A stretch of 64,000 nucleotides of DNA from NCBI RefSeq assembly GCF_006540305.1, contig NZ_BJOR01000001.1, positions 1,488,001 through 1,552,000 of the forward strand, given 5' to 3'. A program made the position numbers and the translations under genes. Positions 9,145 through 19,880 of this stretch are shown here, one piece after another (within the stretch, counting starts at the first letter, position 1; each line of letters begins with the position of its first letter). The DNA comes from Streptomyces sp. 6-11-2 (GTDB lineage Bacteria > Actinomycetota > Actinomycetes > Streptomycetales > Streptomycetaceae). The notes under the pieces are model-generated. The model saw nothing but the letters and a program-made list of their open reading frames with translations, was not told the origin of the DNA and ran no database searches.

Positions 9145-9750
9145 CGCGGCGACCGGCGAACGGCCGACGGCGTCGTCACACCGCAGTTCGCCCAGTATCT
9201 GGGGTACGAGAGTGCGGCCACCTCCCTGCACACCTACCACCCCATTGTCGTCCCCGGGCATCTGCAGACCCGCGAGTACGCGGAGGCACTCCTCGCCCCG
9301 CGCGGTCTGAGCCCCGAACGGGTCGGCAGGATCGTGGACCTGAGGATGGAACGGCAGCGCAGGATGCTCGACGGGTCCAGGCGCCCCGGCGTCACCTTCG
9401 TACTGGACGAGGCCGCGGTACGGAGGCGGATCGGCGGCGCCCGAGTGCTCGGTGAGCAGTTGGGCCAACTGCTCGACTTCGGCGCACGGGACGACGTCGC
9501 CGTCCGCGTGCTGCCGTTCGAGGCGGGTGCGCACTACAGCACGCTCGGCAGCTTCGTACTGCTGGGCTTTCCGGACGACGACGATCTGCTGTACCTGGAG
9601 CACGCCGCCGGCAGCATGACCGGCGGCGAGGACCTGGAACTGCTGGCTCGTTACCAGGAGTGCTTCCAAGAGATCACGGCTCTGGCGCTCGGCGACACCG
9701 AGTCCCTCGACCTGATCGATCGCATCAAGGAAGACCTCGGGACCCGATAA
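9145..9750 (+). pseudogene. 5'-truncated DUF5753 (Scr1-type) regulator
   Basis: The reading frame from 9145 to the stop at 9748-9750 encodes the DUF5753 domain of Streptomyces XRE-family regulators (PQFAQYLGYE, then VVPGHLQTREYAEALL, and DDLLYLEHAAGS near the end). The roughly 80-residue N-terminal helix-turn-helix that always precedes this domain is missing: the frame is closed by a TGA at 9142 and has no usable start before a GTG at 9334. The domain itself is undamaged, so the break is a 5' deletion near 9145, next to the orphan CebR box and hairpin. A DUF397 gene, the usual partner, lies 0.75 kb downstream on the other strand. Confidence 0.7.
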
Positions 9751-9796
9751 ACAGCACGCGGCCCACGGCTTTCGTGGAGCCAGGGGGAGGACCGAC

Positions 9797-10240
9797 GTGG
9801 TCTTCAGGTCGACATGGCAGGACCTGCAACAGCGGTTCCGGACCTATGTACTCGGGGACGAGGCGTCCGAGCCAACCGATATAGCGCTCAAGGCGCAGGC
9901 CATCCAGGACGAGAGGCAGACGCAGAACCTCATCGCGATAGAGAAGGCGCGTGGCGCCACGCAACTCCACTTTCTGGTCGCACTCGGGCTGATCGCGCTG
10001 CTGGCACTCGTGATCGTGCTGGCAGCGGCCCTTTGGGTCGTCCATCTGGCCAAGGGGCTGAAGCTGTCGTCGTCCGGGATACGCGTCGATCTGCTGACGT
10101 TCCTGGGGACTTCCGCCCTCAGTGGACTGACCTGGGGAACGATCCGGCTGTGCAAGCGGCGCGGGAACCGCGAGGCTACTCCGGCGAGCCCGTCCGAGGA
10201 CCATTCCGAAGGCGATCAGAACCAGGTGGGGACGCCGTGA
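9797..10240 (+). CDS. Small membrane protein of unknown function
   Basis: A 147-residue protein that I do not recognise. The GTG start at 9797 has an excellent ribosome binding site (GGGGGAGG, 6-nt spacing). The first 50 residues are charged and probably helical (QQRFRTYVLG, then IQDERQTQNLIAIEKARG). A strong transmembrane helix follows at about 59-83 (FLVALGLIALLALVIVLAAAL) and a second, weaker hydrophobic stretch lies at about 98-115. The tail is hydrophilic and acidic. The 3' end overlaps the next gene convergently by 65 bp. It follows the truncated regulator by 46 bp, but nothing ties the two functionally. Confidence 0.6.
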   Translation: MVFRSTWQDLQQRFRTYVLGDEASEPTDIALKAQAIQDERQTQNLIAIEKARGATQLHFLVALGLIALLALVIVLAAALWVVHLAKGLKLSSSGIRVDLLTFLGTSALSGLTWGTIRLCKRRGNREATPASPSEDHSEGDQNQVGTP

Positions 10241-10466
10241 GACCACGGCCGGCTCGCCACGCTCCCGCGGCGACCGCCACGGCAACGGCGACGACCACCC
10301 AGACCACCCGCTTGACCAGCACGCCCTCCACCATCAGTGAGGCGACGGCCGCGGCCAGGGTCGCCGCCGCGCCGGCGCCGACGGTGAAGATGACCGCCCC
10401 GACCGCTGCGGGCCGCCGCCCCGTCGTCTTCCCGGAACGCTCCACTGCCGATGCCCCGGCACCCAT
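10176..10466 (-). CDS. Putative small two-helix membrane protein
   Basis: A 96-residue reading frame starting at the ATG 10466, which has a plausible site (GGGAGGTAG) upstream; a longer version from 10646 would overlap the DUF397 gene. Residues about 20-43 (AVIFTVGAGAAATLAAAVASL) and 47-66 (VWVVVAVAVAVAAG) are hydrophobic and would make a helical hairpin, followed by a polar tail. No family is recognised. It overlaps the plus-strand membrane gene convergently by 65 bp, which lowers confidence. Low-complexity Ala/Val runs can arise by chance in GC-rich DNA. Confidence 0.4.
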   Translation of the reverse strand: MGAGASAVERSGKTTGRRPAAVGAVIFTVGAGAAATLAAAVASLMVEGVLVKRVVWVVVAVAVAVAAGAWRAGRGLTASPPGSDRLRNGPRTGSPE

Positions 10467-10504
10467 AAGGCCCCCTACCTCCCGGCGTTGGCTTGACAAC
10501 CGCG

Positions 10505-10705
10505 TCACGAGTCGCCCAACTCCCCTCGCGTCAACGCGTGCAGGAATTCCTTCCAGGCGGGGGCGGCGAAGCGCACGGGCGCGAGACAAGGCACTTTGGA
10601 GTCTCGCGCGAGCACACCACGGCTCGCCACGGCAATCTCCAGGCACTCGTTCTCATTGCCACACATGCTGCTCCTGCGCCACAAGGGTCCCCCCTCATGC
10701 ACCAC
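10505..10705 (-). CDS. DUF397 domain protein
   Basis: A protein of about 66 residues with the DUF397 pattern: WRRSSMC, a short loop with the conserved CLEIAV strand, VLARDSKVP, and a final AWKEFLHALTRGEL helix. DUF397 proteins are small partners of DUF5753 helix-turn-helix regulators in Streptomyces and are often encoded beside them; here the DUF5753 gene is truncated. The start is uncertain: two consecutive GTG codons (10705, 10702) or a TTG at 10684, which is close to a GAGGGGGG site. No other gene reads through this stretch. Confidence 0.7.
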   Translation of the reverse strand: MVHEGGPLWRRSSMCGNENECLEIAVASRGVLARDSKVPCLAPVRFAAPAWKEFLHALTRGELGDS

Positions 10706-11009
10706 CTCAGCCCCCATCCCCCGATGTACCTGATGGCGCCCAGCCATGCTAGTGGACGGCTGTGCACCAGCGCAGGCAAGTACCCCCAAACGCCAGGGCC
10801 AGGCAACACACACGGCATCCAAAGGATTACTCACAGCTATCGAGACTCCAGCGTAGAGGGAGGCCGCCCTCTGCCACCAGACCAGAACCGGTCGATATGC
10901 CCTACGTCCCCGCGACCCTCAGCCGCACCCAAACCGGCCCACCGCGATCGTCGCGTCGTGTGCGCGCGGACCGAGGACGGCATGTGCGAGCAGGCCGAAA
11001 AACGGCGAG

Positions 11010-11041
11010 GGGCCGCACCCCCCTTGCCGGGGATGCGGCCC
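11010..11041 (-). terminator. Terminator of the aconitase gene
   Basis: Arms GGGCCGCA and TGCGGCCC with inner C4/G4 pairing form a GC-rich hairpin starting 20 bp after the aconitase stop codon. Apart from this, I see no gene or clear signal in 10706-11060. Confidence 0.75.
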
Positions 11042-11060
11042 AACTGCCCTACTGAATCGG

Positions 11061-13793
<2,733 letters not shown>

Positions 13794-13850
13794 TCATGTG
13801 CGCCTACCACCACGATCCTGCCGCCACGGCATCTCGACCGATCCAGTAAG

Positions 13851-13880
13851 GTAAGGCTAAGTTAGGTGAGCCTTACCGAG
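13851..13880. promoter_or_regulatory. Iron-box-like operator upstream of aconitase
   Basis: TTAGGTGAGCCTTACCGAG (13862-13880) matches about 14 of 19 positions of the DtxR/DmdR iron box, and an overlapping perfect inverted repeat GTAAGGCT (13851-13858) / AGCCTTAC (13869-13876) adds to the symmetry. It lies 73 bp upstream of the aconitase start, inside the 544-bp non-coding stretch 13779-14322. Direct control of an Fe-S enzyme gene by DmdR would be sensible. Confidence 0.5.
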
Positions 13881-13906
13881 TGGCGACTGTGGTGCACCCC
13901 GGCAGA

Positions 13907-13924
13907 TATCTCGATGTCGAGATA
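13907..13924. promoter_or_regulatory. 18-bp palindrome in the acnA / HTH-murA intergenic region
   Basis: TATCTCGA-TG-TCGAGATA has perfect 8-bp arms and high symmetry, unlike the GC-rich surroundings. It lies 129 bp upstream of aconitase and about 400 bp upstream of the HTH-MurA gene. It shares the TATCT / AGATA ends with the palindrome at 14295. The regulator is unknown. Confidence 0.45.
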
Positions 13925-13966
13925 ACTCTAGTACATGGGGGCCGAATGGTCATGCGCGGACCGGGC

Positions 13967-14020
13967 CCGGACTGGCCGACGGACGCCCGGACCGGATCCG
14001 GACTGGCCGACGGACGCCCG
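13967..14020. repeat. Two perfect 23-bp direct repeats
   Basis: The same 23 bp, beginning CCGGACTGGCCGACGG, occur at 13967-13989 and 13998-14020, 31 bp apart. They are in non-coding DNA between divergent genes. The arrangement looks like a small tandem duplication; no function is apparent. Confidence 0.6.
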
Positions 14021-14294
14021 ATCCCCGAGAGTGAGTACGCCACCCGGCGATAGAAATCGACACCCGGACGCGCAAAAGGGACCGGCGCGCCCTCCGCGAC
14101 CGAGGCGGCGGTGCGGCGCGAGACACCTGCCCCACACGCCGCGGCAACCGCCGCACACCGCCACGGAACATCGATGAATACACCCGGAAACAGCCGGAAT
14201 GCCCGGAACGCCCAGACCTTGCGGGCGGCATCGAACCCTTTGGCCCAGGGCTCACTGACGACTCATCACCCGAACGGACCCCCCAAGAGGCGCC

Positions 14295-14310
14295 ATCTCA
14301 TATCTGAGAT
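14295..14310. promoter_or_regulatory. Palindrome immediately upstream of the HTH-MurA gene
   Basis: ATCTCA-TATC-TGAGAT lies 12 bp before the start codon, overlapping where the ribosome binding site would be (no clear GGAG is present). Its position suits autoregulation by the XRE domain of the encoded protein. Confidence 0.45.
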
Positions 14311-14322
14311 AACCTCAACCCC

Positions 14323-15852
14323 ATGGCAGACGACTACCTCGTACGCATCGGCAAGCTCATCCGTGACGCTCGGCAGCACCGGGGCTGGACGCAGGCACAG
14401 CTGGCCGAGGCGCTCGGCACCAGCCAGAGCGCCGTCAATCGCGTCGAGCGCGGCAATCAGAACATCAGCCTTGAGATGATCGCCCGCATCGGTGAAGCCC
14501 TGGACAGCGAGATCGTCTCGCTGGGCTACGCGGGGCCCATGCACCTGCGAGTGGTGGGCGGCCGCCGGCTCTCCGGCGCGATCGACGTGAAGACGAGCAA
14601 GAACGCGTGTGTGGCGCTGCTGTGTGCCTCGCTGCTCAACAAGGGACGCACGGTGCTGCGCCGGGTGGCCAGGATCGAGGAGGTGTACCGCCTGCTGGAG
14701 GTGCTGAACTCCATCGGCGTGCGCACCCGCTGGATCAACGACGGCACCGACCTGGAGATCGTGCCGCCGGCCGCCCTCGATCTGGACGCCATCGACGCCG
14801 AAGCCGCCCGCCGTACGCGGTCCATCATCATGTTCCTCGGGCCGCTGCTGCACTGGATGGACCACTTCAAGCTGCCCTACGCGGGCGGTTGCGACCTCGG
14901 CACGCGGACCATCGAGCCGCACATGATCGCGCTGCGCCGGTTCGGTCTCGACATCACCGCCACCGAGGGCCAGTACCACGCGGTGGTGGACCACGCCGTC
15001 CGCCCGGACCGCCCGATCGTGCTGACCGAGCGCGGCGACACCGTGACCGAGAACGCGCTGCTGGCCGCGGCCCGCCACAACGGCGTGACCGTCATCCGCA
15101 ACGCCTCCTCCAACTACATGGTCCAGGACCTGTGCTTCTTCCTGGAGGTGCTCGGCGTCAGGGTGGAGGGCATCGGCACCACCACGCTCACCGTGCACGG
15201 CGTGCCGAACATCGACGTCGACGTCGACTACTCCCCCTCCGAGGACCCGGTGGAGGCGATGAGCCTGGTGGCCGCCGCCGTCGTCACCGAGTCCGAGCTG
15301 ACGGTGCGCCGGGTGCCGATCGAGTTCCTGGAGATCGAGCTGGCGGTCCTGGAGGAGATGGGTCTCGACCACGACCGCACCCCCGAGTACTTCGCCGACA
15401 ACGGCCGCACCCGGCTGGTGGACCTCACCGTCCGGCCCTCCAAGCTGGAGGCGCCCATCGACAAGATCCACCCGATGCCGTTCCCGGGCCTGAACATCGA
15501 CAACGTCCCGTTCTTCGCGGCGATCGCTGCCTCCGCGCAGGGCAAGACGCTGATCCACGACTGGGTCTACGACAACCGCGCGATCTACCTGACCGACCTC
15601 AACCGCCTCGGCGGCCGCCTGCAACTCCTCGACCCCCACCGGGTCCTGGTCGAGGGCCCCACCCGCTGGCGCGCCGCCGAGATGATGTGCCCGCCGGCCC
15701 TGCGCCCCGCCGTGGTCGTCCTCCTGGCCATGATGGCCGCGGAGGGCACGTCGGTACTGCGCAACGTGTACGTCATCAACCGCGGCTACGAGGACCTGGC
15801 CGAGCGGCTGAACTCCATTGGGGCGCAGATCGAGACCTTCCGGGACATCTGA
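14323..15852 (+). CDS. HTH-fused UDP-N-acetylglucosamine 1-carboxyvinyltransferase-like protein (MurA paralogue)
   Basis: A 509-residue fusion. Residues about 8-66 form an XRE/Cro helix-turn-helix (IRDARQHRGWTQAQLAEALG, then SQSAVNRVERG), and from about 73 to the end the protein is an EPSP-synthase-fold MurA. MurA transfers enolpyruvate from PEP to UDP-GlcNAc in the first step of peptidoglycan synthesis. The substrate-binding SKN motif (K93, N94) and the loop cysteine in AGGCDLGTR (C190) are kept, so catalysis looks possible. Length over the MurA part, about 437 residues, is normal. No good ribosome binding site is seen; instead a palindrome covers the region just before the ATG. It is known as a second murA-like gene in Streptomyces next to aconitase. 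Whether it acts as an enzyme, as a sensor of UDP-GlcNAc/PEP, or both is an inference. Confidence 0.9.
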   Translation: MADDYLVRIGKLIRDARQHRGWTQAQLAEALGTSQSAVNRVERGNQNISLEMIARIGEALDSEIVSLGYAGPMHLRVVGGRRLSGAIDVKTSKNACVALLCASLLNKGRTVLRRVARIEEVYRLLEVLNSIGVRTRWINDGTDLEIVPPAALDLDAIDAEAARRTRSIIMFLGPLLHWMDHFKLPYAGGCDLGTRTIEPHMIALRRFGLDITATEGQYHAVVDHAVRPDRPIVLTERGDTVTENALLAAARHNGVTVIRNASSNYMVQDLCFFLEVLGVRVEGIGTTTLTVHGVPNIDVDVDYSPSEDPVEAMSLVAAAVVTESELTVRRVPIEFLEIELAVLEEMGLDHDRTPEYFADNGRTRLVDLTVRPSKLEAPIDKIHPMPFPGLNIDNVPFFAAIAASAQGKTLIHDWVYDNRAIYLTDLNRLGGRLQLLDPHRVLVEGPTRWRAAEMMCPPALRPAVVVLLAMMAAEGTSVLRNVYVINRGYEDLAERLNSIGAQIETFRDI

Positions 15853-15861
15853 GCGACGCAT

Positions 15862-15916
15862 GCCGCCGGCCCCCTTCCGACCTGCGTTGGTGCGGGTCTG
15901 GAAGGGGGCCGGCGGC
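15862..15916 (+). terminator. Long terminator hairpin after the HTH-MurA gene
   Basis: Perfect 17-bp arms (beginning GCCGCCGGCCCCCTTCC) plus a further GACC/GGTC pairing in the loop, starting 10 bp after the stop codon. From here to 16130 I see no gene. Confidence 0.85.
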
Positions 15917-16130
15917 GTCCCTGGGACTTCTCTGGGACTTCGGGCCGAGAGCGAGTTACTCCCGGGTGGCCGGCGGCTGCGCACGGACCGCGTCGATGCC
16001 GGCGCTGCCACGCGCACCCGCGCGAGGCGGGAAGTGAGCGCTCCACCGGGCTCACGGCCGTCTCCTGGCTCACACCCGTCGATGTCGGCCGGCGCAAGCT
16101 GTGAACCTGGTCCGGCCTCAGCCTCACTGC

Positions 16131-16445
16131 TCAGCAGTATCGGTCTTCCGCTTCGGCGAAACCGGCGCTGTACCCATGGCTGTAGCCACGGGTGTAGTCG
16201 CTGTTGCCGGAGCTGTAACCCCGATTTCCCCTGTGCATGCGGCAGTCGTCCCGGGCGTCCTTGTATCCGTCCCGGAATCCGTCGCGGAAGCCCCGTCGGT
16301 AGTCACGCTGATTCTCGACCGAGCTGGCGTGGGTCTGGCTCGACGTTGCCGCCGCTGCCACCGCCGGCTGCAGGCCCAGCGGTGCGAGGGCGAGGATGAG
16401 GGCCGAGCCCGCAACGGCAGATCACTTGCAGAGCCTTGCGTTCAT
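16131..16445 (-). pseudogene. Small secreted protein gene with an early in-frame stop
   Basis: From ATG 16445 (site AAAGGGG 7 nt upstream) the frame reads MNARLCK, then a TGA at 16424-16422, then without any frame change SAVAGSALILALAP and a complete signal-peptide core ending in AVAAAA. The mature part, about 74 residues, has repeated aromatic/charged units (RRGFRDGFRDGYKDARDDC and YTRGYSHGYSAGFAEAEDRYC). Replacing TGA by CGA would give an ordinary signal peptide with Arg at position 8, so a single C-to-T nonsense change is the simplest reading. A GTG at 16361 could restart translation but would yield a protein without a signal. Function unknown; small secreted proteins with such Gly/Tyr/Asp-rich repeats occur in Streptomyces. 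Confidence 0.6.
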
Positions 16446-16619
16446 GACCGTACCCCTTTGCAACATAGGTCACATCGGCCACTTCCACCGTAGTAGCCCA
16501 TATGGGTCGCGCAACTTGCTGACATCGGCGCCAGATGCACATGCGCTCCACGGCGTGTGGGCCGACCGCCGCGTATGCGGTCCTCCAACGGCTGGTCGGC
16601 ATCGCACGTCACCCGTGAT

Positions 16620-17041
16620 CGACCTGATGAGGATGAGAACGGACCTCGGCCGACATGCCCAGGTCCAGGGCCATTCCCCTGCGCACGCCGCCGCGCGTCC
16701 GGATCGGCGGCCTTCGCCGCCGGATGCGCCGCCCCGGCTCGACGATCCGCCGGAACTCCAAGGCGTCCCGCAGTTCTTCGCGCGAGAACGACAGCGACCC
16801 CTCCCCGGGCTTCAGCGGCCGGTGGACGACGACGGTGCCACCGCCGCGACCCCGGTGCGTCTCGACGAAACCCGCCATCCGCAAATGCGGCGATCGCCTC
16901 CCGGAGAGTCGCCCGGGACACTCCCGGGCGCTCGGCCAGGATCCGCTCGGTCGGCAGCGCCGAACCTCACGGATGCCCGCCCAGCCTGATCGCGGTCGCC
17001 AACCGCTCCACGCACGACTCGAAAGCGTGGTGGGAACGCAC
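16620..17041 (-). pseudogene. Degenerate GntR/FadR-family regulator
   Basis: Pieces of one FadR-type regulator appear in successive frames: VRSHHAFESCVERLATAIRL ending at a stop, then LPTERILAERPGVSRATLREAIAAFADGGF (winged helix), then VETHRGRGGGTVVVHRPL in a second frame up to ALEFRRIVEPG, after which the reading shifts again and the FCD ligand domain is lost. At least three lesions are needed to explain it. It lies 73 bp downstream of an APC permease gene on the same strand, the usual place for a FadR-like regulator of amine or amino acid use, so the permease has probably lost its local regulator. Confidence 0.65.
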
Positions 17042-17113
17042 CGGCCGGAGCAGGCTCTCTCTCCCGGATCGGAGTCCATCGCAGGCCCGAGGGGGGCCGC
17101 GGGCGTCACGACG

Positions 17114-18634
17114 TCACAGCTCCTCCAGGTTGTCACGGCTGGTCATGAAGTGCTTACGGCCGCCCGCGTACCACGACACCAGCGCGAACAGACCGACCAC
17201 GGCCACCGCGATCGGCGCGTAGTTGAAGCTGTCGACGTTGACCGGCCGGGTCGGCGGCAGCACGAACAGCACGCAGATGACCACGACCCACACGATCGCG
17301 ACCCAGCCGACCAGGCTGCTCCACTTGCCCAGGTGCCACGGTCCCGGAACGAACTCGTTGCCGCGCAGACGACGCAGCAGCACCGGCGTGACATAGGCGA
17401 TGTAAAGGCCGATCACCGCGATCGAGGTCACCGCCAGGTATGCCGTGGTGTTGAACAGGGCCGGCAGCGTCAGGAGCGCCGAGAGCGCCACGCAGAACCA
17501 GATCGAGTTCGTGGGCGTCCCGGTGCGCGGGTTGACCTTCGCCCAGATTCTCGACCCCGGAAGGGCGTTGTCGCGCGAGAACGCGTAGCTCATCCGGGAG
17601 TTGGCGGTCACCGAGGCCATCCCGCAGAAGAACTGCGCGGCGCAGACGATGAACAGCAGGAACTTCGCCGTGGCCGGACTGTTCAGCGAGTCCAGGAAGA
17701 CCTGCGCCGGTGGCAGCCCGGTACTCGACGCGGCCAGCTTGTCCAGTCCCGCGGAACTCTTGTCCTGGATCGACGCGGTGATGGAGAAGAGCAGGATGAA
17801 ACCGCCGATGACCGAGATCACCACGCTCATCACGATCCCGCGCGGCGCGCTGCGGGCCGCTCCCCTGGTCTCCTCCGCCACATGGGCCGAGGCGTCGTAC
17901 CCGGTGTAGGTGTACTGCGCCATCAGCAGGCCCATGAGGAAGACGTAGATTCCGGAGGTCCAGCCGGTGGCGTTGTGCCAGCCCGTCAGCGTCCACCCGG
18001 CGGACTGGTGGTGCTCGGGCAGCGCCCACAGCACGCCGACGATGACCAGGACGCCCACCACGTGCCACCAGGCGGAGACGTTCGACAGGAACGCGACGAG
18101 CTTCACGCCGAACGTGTTGAGAAGCGCGTGCACAAGAATGATCGCGAGGAACAGCAGGAAAGTACCGCCGGCGGTTACCTCGATGCCCCAGACGAGGTTC
18201 ATGAACGCCATCCAGGTCGTGGCGCACCCGAAGTCGATCGCAGCGGTCACCGCGACCTCGCCCATGAAGTTGAACCAACCCACGAACCAGGCCCAGGCAC
18301 GCTTGTTGTTCCTGGCGAGCTCACCGGCCCAGAAGTAGAGACCCCCCGCGGTGGGGTAGCGCGAGCACACCTCGGCCATGGCCAGCGCCACACACGTCAC
18401 GAAGACACCGACCACCGCCCAGCCGAGCACGATGGTCGACGGACCACCCGACTTCAGCGCGATCCCGTACGACGTGATGCAGCCCGCCAGGATCGAAATG
18501 ATCGAGAACGACACGGCAAAATTCGAGAACGCGGACATACCGCGATGAAGTTCCTGCTTGTAGCCCATCTCTGCGAGACGGGCAGCATCCTCGTCCAGCT
18601 CTATCTCTGGCTGGACTTCCTCTTGCGCAGCCAT
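17114..18634 (-). CDS. APC-family amino acid/amine permease (ACT/GabP-like)
   Basis: A 506-residue integral membrane transporter with about 12 hydrophobic helices, of the amino acid-polyamine-organocation superfamily. The N-terminus (LAEMGYKQELHRGMSAFSNFAVSFSIISILAG) is characteristic of the amino acid/choline transporter branch, which includes GABA, choline and ethanolamine carriers. The start at 18634 is preceded by GAGGAG; an in-frame ATG at 18688 lacks a site. The substrate cannot be fixed from sequence. It is alone on its strand, with a decayed GntR regulator directly downstream and the DUF4345 gene 117 bp upstream, so it seems to be a single-gene unit. Confidence 0.88.
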   Translation of the reverse strand: MAAQEEVQPEIELDEDAARLAEMGYKQELHRGMSAFSNFAVSFSIISILAGCITSYGIALKSGGPSTIVLGWAVVGVFVTCVALAMAEVCSRYPTAGGLYFWAGELARNNKRAWAWFVGWFNFMGEVAVTAAIDFGCATTWMAFMNLVWGIEVTAGGTFLLFLAIILVHALLNTFGVKLVAFLSNVSAWWHVVGVLVIVGVLWALPEHHQSAGWTLTGWHNATGWTSGIYVFLMGLLMAQYTYTGYDASAHVAEETRGAARSAPRGIVMSVVISVIGGFILLFSITASIQDKSSAGLDKLAASSTGLPPAQVFLDSLNSPATAKFLLFIVCAAQFFCGMASVTANSRMSYAFSRDNALPGSRIWAKVNPRTGTPTNSIWFCVALSALLTLPALFNTTAYLAVTSIAVIGLYIAYVTPVLLRRLRGNEFVPGPWHLGKWSSLVGWVAIVWVVVICVLFVLPPTRPVNVDSFNYAPIAVAVVGLFALVSWYAGGRKHFMTSRDNLEEL

Positions 18635-18751
18635 CCGCGACTCCTCATCGACGAGGGACGACGGCGAACAAAGTGGCGTACGACACACCGATTGTCAATG
18701 GCCTGATCTCAAACCTTTCCAGGTCGCAACACACGGCCCGTCGGAGTCCGC

Positions 18752-19180
18752 TCAGTCGGTGCGCATTCGCCGCCCGGCGGGCACGGTCTCCGCGCTGTCG
18801 CGCAGAGCTCGCTCCTCCGCGTCCGCCAGCCAGAAGAAGACGGGCGGCAGGCCGAGTTCGATCACCGTCAGCGGGATCTGGAACCATTGCGGCCGGCCGT
18901 GAAGGGCGAGCGAGAGCAGCCGCCCAGCGCCACCCAGCAGCAAGACGCCGGCCAGCCATCGCACCGCCCGAGCCGGGACGGGCCGCTGCCGAGCGGCCCA
19001 GAGCCAGGCCAGCCCGTAGCCGACGAAGCTCGCCCCCATGAACCGGCCCCAGCTGTCGACCGTCGTCCCGGCGGAACCCGCGCCGGGGATCGCCGCGTTG
19101 CCGAGTGCCACATGAACTGCGCCGATCAGCACGCAGGCCCAGCCCATCAACTGCGTGAGTGCCCGCAGAGTCCTTGCCAT
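18752..19180 (-). CDS. DUF4345-like four-helix membrane protein
   Basis: A 142-residue protein with about four transmembrane stretches (LMGWACVLIGAVHVALG, then FMGASFVGYGLAWLW, VRWLAGVLLLGGAGRLLSLA and IPLTVIELGLPPVFFWLA). The conserved small-residue and Arg positions fit the DUF4345 family, whose function is unknown. The ATG at 19180 has GGGAGGAGG close upstream. It is divergent from a TetR-family gene whose probable start overlaps it, an arrangement in which the TetR protein often controls the neighbour. Confidence 0.7.
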   Translation of the reverse strand: MARTLRALTQLMGWACVLIGAVHVALGNAAIPGAGSAGTTVDSWGRFMGASFVGYGLAWLWAARQRPVPARAVRWLAGVLLLGGAGRLLSLALHGRPQWFQIPLTVIELGLPPVFFWLADAEERALRDSAETVPAGRRMRTD

Positions 19181-19804
19181 GCCTCCTCCCAACCCGCCCC
19201 CGCCGACCGCCACGCCCAACTCCTCTCCGTCGGAGCGCGGCTCTTCGCCCAACGCCCGTACGACGACGTGCTGATGGACGAGGTCGCCAAAGAGGCCGGC
19301 GTCTCCCGAGCCCTGCTCTACCGCCACTTCCCCAGCAAGCACGCCCTCTTCGCGGCCGTCTACCAACAGGCGGCGGACCAACTGCTCGCCGAAACCCGGC
19401 TCGACCCCGCCGACTCCCTGGTGGAGCAGCTCGTCCAGGGCATGGACGTCCACCTCGACTACTTCGTGGCCAACCGCAACGCCGTCCTCGCCGCAAACCG
19501 GGTTCTCGCGGGCGACCCGGTGATTCAGTCGATCACGACGTACGAACTGGACGCACTCCGTACGCGGTTGCTGGCCGTACTCCCGCTCGCACACGACAGC
19601 ACCCGCGAGGCAGTGTCCGCCGTCCTCAAAAGCTGGCTGGTCTTTGTCCAGGTCCTCTGCGTCGACTGGCTCACCCACGAGACCTGCACCCGCACCCAGC
19701 TCCGCGACAGCTGCGTCGGCGCGCTCCTCGGCGCTCTCCAGCCACTGCTCGTCGACGACCCCACCCACGAGTGGCCGCCGCAGCGGCCCGAAGCCCACGC
19801 CTAG
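19112..19804 (+). CDS. TetR-family transcriptional regulator, 5' end uncertain
   Basis: The conserved part begins near 19200: ADRHAQLLSVGARLFAQRPY, then MDEVAKEAGVSRALLYRHF, the classical TetR helix-turn-helix, followed by an all-helical ligand domain ending at 19801. There is no ATG, GTG or TTG in frame close to the domain; the nearest in-frame start is ATG 19112, giving 230 residues and a 69-bp antisense overlap with the DUF4345 gene. Alternatively ATG 19179, which is shifted by one base, would give MPSSQPAPADRH after a single-base insertion. So either a long leader is translated or the 5' end carries a frameshift (biological or sequencing). It probably represses itself and DUF4345. Confidence 0.72.
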   Translation: MNCADQHAGPAHQLRECPQSPCHASSQPAPADRHAQLLSVGARLFAQRPYDDVLMDEVAKEAGVSRALLYRHFPSKHALFAAVYQQAADQLLAETRLDPADSLVEQLVQGMDVHLDYFVANRNAVLAANRVLAGDPVIQSITTYELDALRTRLLAVLPLAHDSTREAVSAVLKSWLVFVQVLCVDWLTHETCTRTQLRDSCVGALLGALQPLLVDDPTHEWPPQRPEAHA

Positions 19805-19880
19805 TTCACGGCCACCGACCGGGCCGCGATGCCGACGAGCAACGGTGGAAGCTCAGCCGGACGGGGCGTCCGGGCCTGTG

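Noticed and set aside
13935..14177. 80-codon frame between aconitase and HTH-murA
   Set aside because: No ribosome binding site and no similarity to a known family; it is made up of the direct repeats and lies in operator-rich DNA.
14266..16017. 583-codon minus-strand frame opposite the HTH-MurA gene
   Set aside because: Antisense shadow; the plus-strand product has complete MurA and HTH motifs.
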